Below are positions 13,378 through 14,463 of a stretch of DNA of 14,463 nucleotides, piece after piece. Position 1 is the first letter of the stretch; each line of letters starts with the position of its first letter. The stretch is taken from contig MVQQ01000178.1 in the NCBI GenBank assembly GCA_002067555.1, positions 1-14,463 of the forward strand, written 5' to 3'. A program made the position numbers and the translations under genes. The notes under the pieces were generated by a model. The model made no database searches, had not been told where the DNA came from, and saw nothing but the letters and a program-made list of their open reading frames with translations. This stretch comes from Syntrophorhabdus sp. PtaB.Bin184 (GTDB taxonomy: Bacteria > Desulfobacterota > Syntrophorhabdia > Syntrophorhabdales > Syntrophorhabdaceae).

Positions 13378-13596
13378 ATGAACGTTAGGGGGGGTTCTGG
13401 CGCGGGACCGCGGGATGAGGCGGGGGGCGTCAGGTGTCAATCGTGCATCTACTTCTATATCACACATGACAGGTCGTTCCCTTACGGCTGCAGGGCTATG
13501 GGGTTCAAGTCCCGGGTCATTCCCTCGCGGGAGGTGCTCTTAAGCTCCGGAATGGAGTGCCAGATGTTCTCAAAAAAAGAGGGAAGCTCCCCGTAG
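13378..13596 (+). CDS. Conserved small four-cysteine protein
   Basis: A 72-residue protein with a conserved-looking core: CQSCIYFYITHDRSFPYGCR, then AMGFKSRVIPSREVLLSSGMEC. Cys20, Cys23, Cys38 and Cys61 could bind a zinc ion or form a small metal centre. I recall similar short proteins (CxxCxYFxxTxDxxxPYGCRAxGFKS) across proteobacteria with no solid function; some carry a uracil-DNA-glycosylase-related name that this length cannot support as an enzyme. GGAAAGG 7 bases upstream fits the ATG at 13378, and the nearby ATG at 13374 is out of frame. The first 19 residues are Gly/Arg-rich and probably unstructured. It lies before the superoxide dismutase gene on the same strand, but a hairpin and a promoter separate them. 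Confidence 0.75.
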   Translation: MNVRGGSGAGPRDEAGGVRCQSCIYFYITHDRSFPYGCRAMGFKSRVIPSREVLLSSGMECQMFSKKEGSSP

Positions 13597-13612
13597 GACG
13601 CGCTCGCGCGTC
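13597..13612 (+). terminator. Short perfect hairpin right after the four-cysteine gene
   Basis: GACGCG-CTCG-CGCGTC is a perfect 6-bp G+C stem with a tetraloop, starting the base after the stop codon. No U-run follows, so it may be an mRNA 3' stabiliser or a weak terminator. Confidence 0.4.
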
Positions 13613-13651
13613 GAAGGAGGCCGCCATCGTATGCCCTCCCGGCGAATTACG

Positions 13652-13660
13652 TGATACAAT
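13652..13660 (+). promoter_or_regulatory. Extended -10 promoter of superoxide dismutase
   Basis: TGATACAAT is an extended -10 (TGn plus TACAAT, 5 of 6), differing by one base from the TGATATAAT at 966. No convincing -35 is seen. The leader would be about 72 bases. Confidence 0.45.
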
Positions 13661-13738
13661 TCATATATGTGACCGGTTCCACTCAAAACAGGAACCCCAC
13701 AGACAGACCCGTAAGAACAACAAGAAGGAGGTAACGAG

Positions 13739-14353
13739 ATGGACGCACAGAAACTCTACGCTTTGCCCGATCTTCCTTACAGCTATGACGCGCTTGCGCC
13801 ATACATATCCAGTGATCTTCTCACACTCCACCACGACAAGCATCACGCGGCATATGTCAACGGGGCCAACGCCGTCCTTCAGAGGCTCGACAAGGCGAAA
13901 GCCGACAACGCCGACTTCGATACGAAGGCAACGTACAAGGAACTGTCTTTCCACATCGGGGGGCATCTGCTCCATTACATCTTCTGGGAGAACCTCGCCC
14001 CCGCGGGCAAGGGCGGCGGAGGCAAACCGACAGGGGCCCTGGCGGAGCTCCTCGACAGGGAATATGGATCCTTCGACCGTTTCAAAAAGGTCTTCTCCCA
14101 GGCGGCCACAAGCGTGGAGGGCTCCGGCTGGGCTGCGCTCACCTTCTGCAGACTGACGAACAGACCGCTTATCATGCAGGTGGAGAAGCACAACGTCAAC
14201 ATCTATCCCATGTTCAGGATCCTCATGGCCCTCGACGTCTGGGAACACGCCTACTACCTCGACTACAAGAACGACAGGGCGAAGTTCGTCGAGGCATACT
14301 GGAACATCGTCAACTGGGGAGCCGTGGGCAAAAGTTTGGAGGAAGTGCTCTAA
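13739..14353 (+). CDS. sodB: Superoxide dismutase, Fe/Mn type
   Basis: Converts superoxide to oxygen and hydrogen peroxide in the cytoplasm. At 204 residues it is full length. The four metal ligands are visible: His31 in LTLHHDKHHAAYV, His79 in GGHLLHYIFWENL, and Asp166 and His170 in LDVWEHAYYLDY. The GGHxLHxxFW form and the KHNVNIYP segment resemble archaeal and deep-branching bacterial enzymes rather than the NHxxxW form of E. coli. Whether iron or manganese is used cannot be told safely, so the symbol sodB is provisional. AAGGAGG at 13725-13731 with a 7-base spacer fixes the start. No signal peptide is seen. It appears to be transcribed alone from the extended -10 upstream and is followed by the nonamer repeats. 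Confidence 0.96.
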   Translation: MDAQKLYALPDLPYSYDALAPYISSDLLTLHHDKHHAAYVNGANAVLQRLDKAKADNADFDTKATYKELSFHIGGHLLHYIFWENLAPAGKGGGGKPTGALAELLDREYGSFDRFKKVFSQAATSVEGSGWAALTFCRLTNRPLIMQVEKHNVNIYPMFRILMALDVWEHAYYLDYKNDRAKFVEAYWNIVNWGAVGKSLEEVL

Positions 14354-14359
14354 AAGACC

Positions 14360-14395
14360 GTTGGAACCGTTAGAACCGTTGGAGCCGTTTGAGTG
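14360..14395. repeat. Nonamer tandem repeat GTTNGARCC, 4 copies
   Basis: GTTGGAACC (14360), GTTAGAACC (14369), GTTGGAGCC (14378) and a decayed GTTTGAGTG (14387) are in tandem, 7 bases after the sod stop. It is the same unit as at 877-903. Nothing else is recognisable up to the window end. Confidence 0.85.
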
Positions 14396-14463
14396 ACTAT
14401 GTTATAAAAGCCCCTTGCCCGACAGACAGTTAAAAGGCTACCATCTTTCTTGAACCATTAACA

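Noticed and set aside
13631..13654. Seven-codon reading frame (MPSRRIT) after AAGGAGG at 13614-13620
   Set aside because: The spacer of 10 bases is long and the frame ends inside the sod promoter, so a leader peptide for sod is not supported.
13557..14156. 199-residue frame overlapping the sod gene
   Set aside because: Out of frame with a clear superoxide dismutase; the translation is Ser/Thr/Arg-rich low-quality sequence.

Overview
The window looks like chromosomal DNA from an anaerobic or microaerophilic, metabolically versatile bacterium with moderately high G+C. Its genes are short-spaced and most have strong Shine-Dalgarno sites (AGGAGG type). The gene mix is a fused ADP-forming acyl-CoA synthetase, a type III glutamine synthetase, a superoxide dismutase with an archaeal-style GGHxxH site, and intergenic arrays of 7- and 9-base repeats. 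This mix suggests Desulfobacterota (syntroph-like deltaproteobacteria), but that is an inference from content, not a placement.

Layout, left to right: (1) the 3' part of class I fructose-1,6-bisphosphatase; (2) a YajD-like HNH protein with a secreted Cache-domain protein directly behind it, + strand; (3) a 112-base nested inverted repeat; (4) a small DUF486 membrane protein, - strand, divergent from (5) a D-2-hydroxyacid-dehydrogenase-like protein; (6) a second nested inverted repeat and a GGTCATT repeat block, leading to (7) a secreted PQQ-type aldose sugar dehydrogenase with a near-consensus promoter that would make its mRNA leaderless; (8) type III glutamine synthetase behind a spacer full of inverted repeats, ending in a strong terminator shared with (9) the convergent ADP-forming acyl-CoA synthetase; (10) a long leader with RNA-like folding in front of a small secreted protein; (11) a YbaK-type deacylase and an acetoacetate-decarboxylase-family enzyme, - strand, the latter divergent from (12) an HxlR regulator with a Cys6; (13) a secreted coiled-coil protein, a 72-aa four-cysteine protein and Fe/Mn superoxide dismutase, + strand.

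Most genes are single-gene units with housekeeping or central-metabolism roles: gluconeogenesis, ammonium assimilation, acyl-CoA to ATP conversion and oxidative defence. I see no prophage, insertion sequence, CRISPR array, tRNA or rRNA, and no multi-gene defence island. The most interesting features are non-coding. Several spacers carry related 7-mer or 9-mer tandem repeats, two of which fold into long nested palindromes around a terminator-like hairpin. There is also a structured leader at 10191-10411, a probable leaderless start at 4229, and a divergent HxlR/decarboxylase control region.
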